Shown here: piece by piece, positions 62,887 to 64,000 of the stretch
Layout: every line of letters starts with the position of its first letter
How positions within the stretch are numbered: position 1 is the stretch's first letter
Origin: Streptomyces sp. NRRL B-24484
GTDB lineage: Bacteria > Actinomycetota > Actinomycetes > Streptomycetales > Streptomycetaceae
Assembly: GCF_000717715.1 (NCBI RefSeq)
Contig: NZ_JOAI01000001.1
Span: 248,001-312,000, forward strand
Length of the DNA stretch: 64,000 bases
Reading direction: 5' to 3'
Made by a program: the position numbers and the translations under genes
The notes under the pieces: model-generated
Database searches by the model: none
What the model was told of the DNA's origin: nothing
The model's input: the letters and a program-made list of their open reading frames with translations, nothing else

Positions 62887-64000
62887 TCAGTCGTCGGCCA
62901 TCGCGGCGCGGCCGCCGGGGACGCGGGCGGCGAGCTCCTTCCAGAAGCCGTCCCGGATCGCGTAGCGGTCCGCCTCGTCTATCTGGTCGTCCTTGTGGGC
63001 GAGCAGGCCGAAGCGGGCCGCGTAGCGCAGCAGCTCGCCGTCGAGGCGGTGCGGGATGCGCGGGTAGTCCGTCCACAGCACGGCGAGCCGATCCGCCGCG
63101 CCGAACCGGTCGATCCAGCGGCGGGCGAAGACCTGGCCGACCTCGTGGGCGTCGCCGCCGACGCTGGTGATGTCCTCCTCGCGGTCCGCCCAGCGCTGGG
63201 CGGAGGTGGTGAGCTGGGCCAGGGTGGGCAGGCCGTCGCCCGCGGCGGCCGAGGTGTCCACGGGCGGCCGGTCCACCCAGCCGCGGTCGGAGGTCCAGCG
63301 CAGCACCGGCCCGCCGTGCACGGCGGCGGCCGCCCGGTCGACCGTGATCCGTTCGGCGGCGGACCGCACCGCCAGGTCCTTCGGGGTGGGCACCACCTTG
63401 AGCGCGGTGGCGGGCTGCGGCCGGTCGACCGCCGCCGCCGGGGTCTCGGGCTGCCCGGGGGCGGCGGCGAGCAGGCCCGCGATCCGCGGCGCCGCACCGG
63501 GCGCCGGGAAGGGCGCGGGCACCTCGCGCAGCCGGACCCACTGCTCCATCCAGGCGCGGTCCAGGACGCGCCGCTCGTCGGCCTCCGCGACGAGGTCCTC
63601 GGACTGGTTGAAGTCGCCGTCCGCGGCCTGCAGCGCCCACAGGTGGACGGCCACCCCCTGCTCCTTCGCGGACATCACCCCGGGCAGCAGGTCACCGTCG
63701 CCGGTGACCAGCACCACGTCGCTGCAGGCGTGGTTGCGGGCGAGCTCGGTGAGTTCGGCGTGCATCGCGGCGTCGACGCCCTTCTGCACCCAGCGGCCCT
63801 CCGCCCGGGTGAGCGCACCCAGCCGGACGGTGACCCGCGGCAGCACCCGCAGCCGCCGGTGCTCGGGCAGCGGACGGCGTTCCGGCGCGGCGTCGAACCA
63901 GTAGACCCGCAGCAGCGGCAGGCCGGTCTCCGCCTCGGCGCGCTCGCGCAGCGACCTGATCAGCACGGTGTGGTCGACCGTCACCCGGGACCGGGCGGGC
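62887..64000 (-). CDS. NYN-domain putative ribonuclease, 5'-truncated by the window edge
   Basis: The frame is open to the right edge, where it still codes before the GTG at 63984, so the gene starts outside. The visible part of about 370 residues carries most of a NYN/LabA-like PIN-fold nuclease: RVYWFDAAPERRPLP, then QKGVDAAMHAELTELA with Asp, and DVVLVTGDGDLLPGVMSAKEQG with two acidic residues, the classical metal site. The N-terminal strand with the first Asp is off the window. After residue 160 a Pro/Ala linker leads to a second domain (TLAQLTTSAQRWADREEDI to WIDRFGAADRL) of unknown type. Proteins like this cleave RNA, but the target is unknown. Confidence 0.85.
   Translation of the reverse strand, partial: PARSRVTVDHTVLIRSLRERAEAETGLPLLRVYWFDAAPERRPLPEHRRLRVLPRVTVRLGALTRAEGRWVQKGVDAAMHAELTELARNHACSDVVLVTGDGDLLPGVMSAKEQGVAVHLWALQAADGDFNQSEDLVAEADERRVLDRAWMEQWVRLREVPAPFPAPGAAPRIAGLLAAAPGQPETPAAAVDRPQPATALKVVPTPKDLAVRSAAERITVDRAAAAVHGGPVLRWTSDRGWVDRPPVDTSAAAGDGLPTLAQLTTSAQRWADREEDITSVGGDAHEVGQVFARRWIDRFGAADRLAVLWTDYPRIPHRLDGELLRYAARFGLLAHKDDQIDEADRYAIRDGFWKELAARVPGGRAAMADD

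Overview
The window is chromosomal DNA of a high-GC actinomycete. The codon use (G/C third positions, many GTG starts), the his and trp layouts, PriA, TrpM, the HGxxPAAW protein, and the order polA, liv operon, ANTAR regulator, tRNA, pyk, gltBD, lgt, trp, his all fit Streptomyces or Kitasatospora core chromosome. A small protein resembling DUF6296 at 20954-21175 leans towards Kitasatospora. That is a judgement from memory of the families, not a search. I see no insertion sequence, prophage, CRISPR array or secondary-metabolite cluster.

Layout. 1-6.7 kb: 3' part of an HrpB-type helicase, a secreted proline-rich protein, DNA polymerase I, a hotdog thioesterase and a membrane-anchored hypothetical. 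7.0-12.8 kb: a complete branched-chain amino-acid ABC transporter (livK-H-M-G-F order), followed convergently by an ANTAR response regulator. 13.6-14.6 kb: a short-variable-arm tRNA with a CAA anticodon and, 110 nt behind it, a free-standing HTH plus LAGLIDADG protein. 14.6-19.4 kb: a lipoprotein, pyruvate kinase and a Tat-exported 5'-nucleotidase. 19.5-26.2 kb: a more variable stretch with a class-III aminotransferase, DUF6296-like protein, lipoprotein, GNAT acetyltransferase, alpha/beta hydrolase, aldehyde dehydrogenase and an orphan XRE-DUF5753 regulator. 26.4-32.5 kb: glutamate synthase gltB-gltD. 32.9-37 kb: VIT1-like transporter, lgt, and a MauE plus DsbA-like redox pair. 37-45 kb: trp genes (trpE, accessory membrane proteins, trpC, trpM, trpB, trpA) with hisI upstream. 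45-51 kb: small hypotheticals, a ribbon-helix-helix protein, an unrecognised 337-residue protein, and VOC and TIGR03085 proteins. 51-57 kb: hisD-C-B-sORF-H-priA-ridA-hisF, tightly coupled. 57-64 kb: a large membrane protein, Lon-substrate-binding and YbaK proteins, a DUF2567-type protein, an ABC exporter pair and a 5'-truncated NYN-domain protein.

How the genes work together. The liv transporter brings in branched-chain amino acids. GOGAT supplies glutamate, the amino donor for the nearby HisC and aminotransferase. The trp and his pathways meet at PriA, which covers both HisA and the TrpF step, and no trpF is seen here. RidA in the his operon probably clears reactive enamine or imine by-products. 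Almost every transcription unit ends in a long, perfect, GC-rich hairpin without a T run. Several genes (polA, pyk, hisD and others) have a -10-like hexamer 6-8 nt before the start codon and no Shine-Dalgarno, which suggests leaderless mRNAs. The least explained parts are the tRNA/LAGLIDADG locus and the 47.5-49.5 kb cluster.
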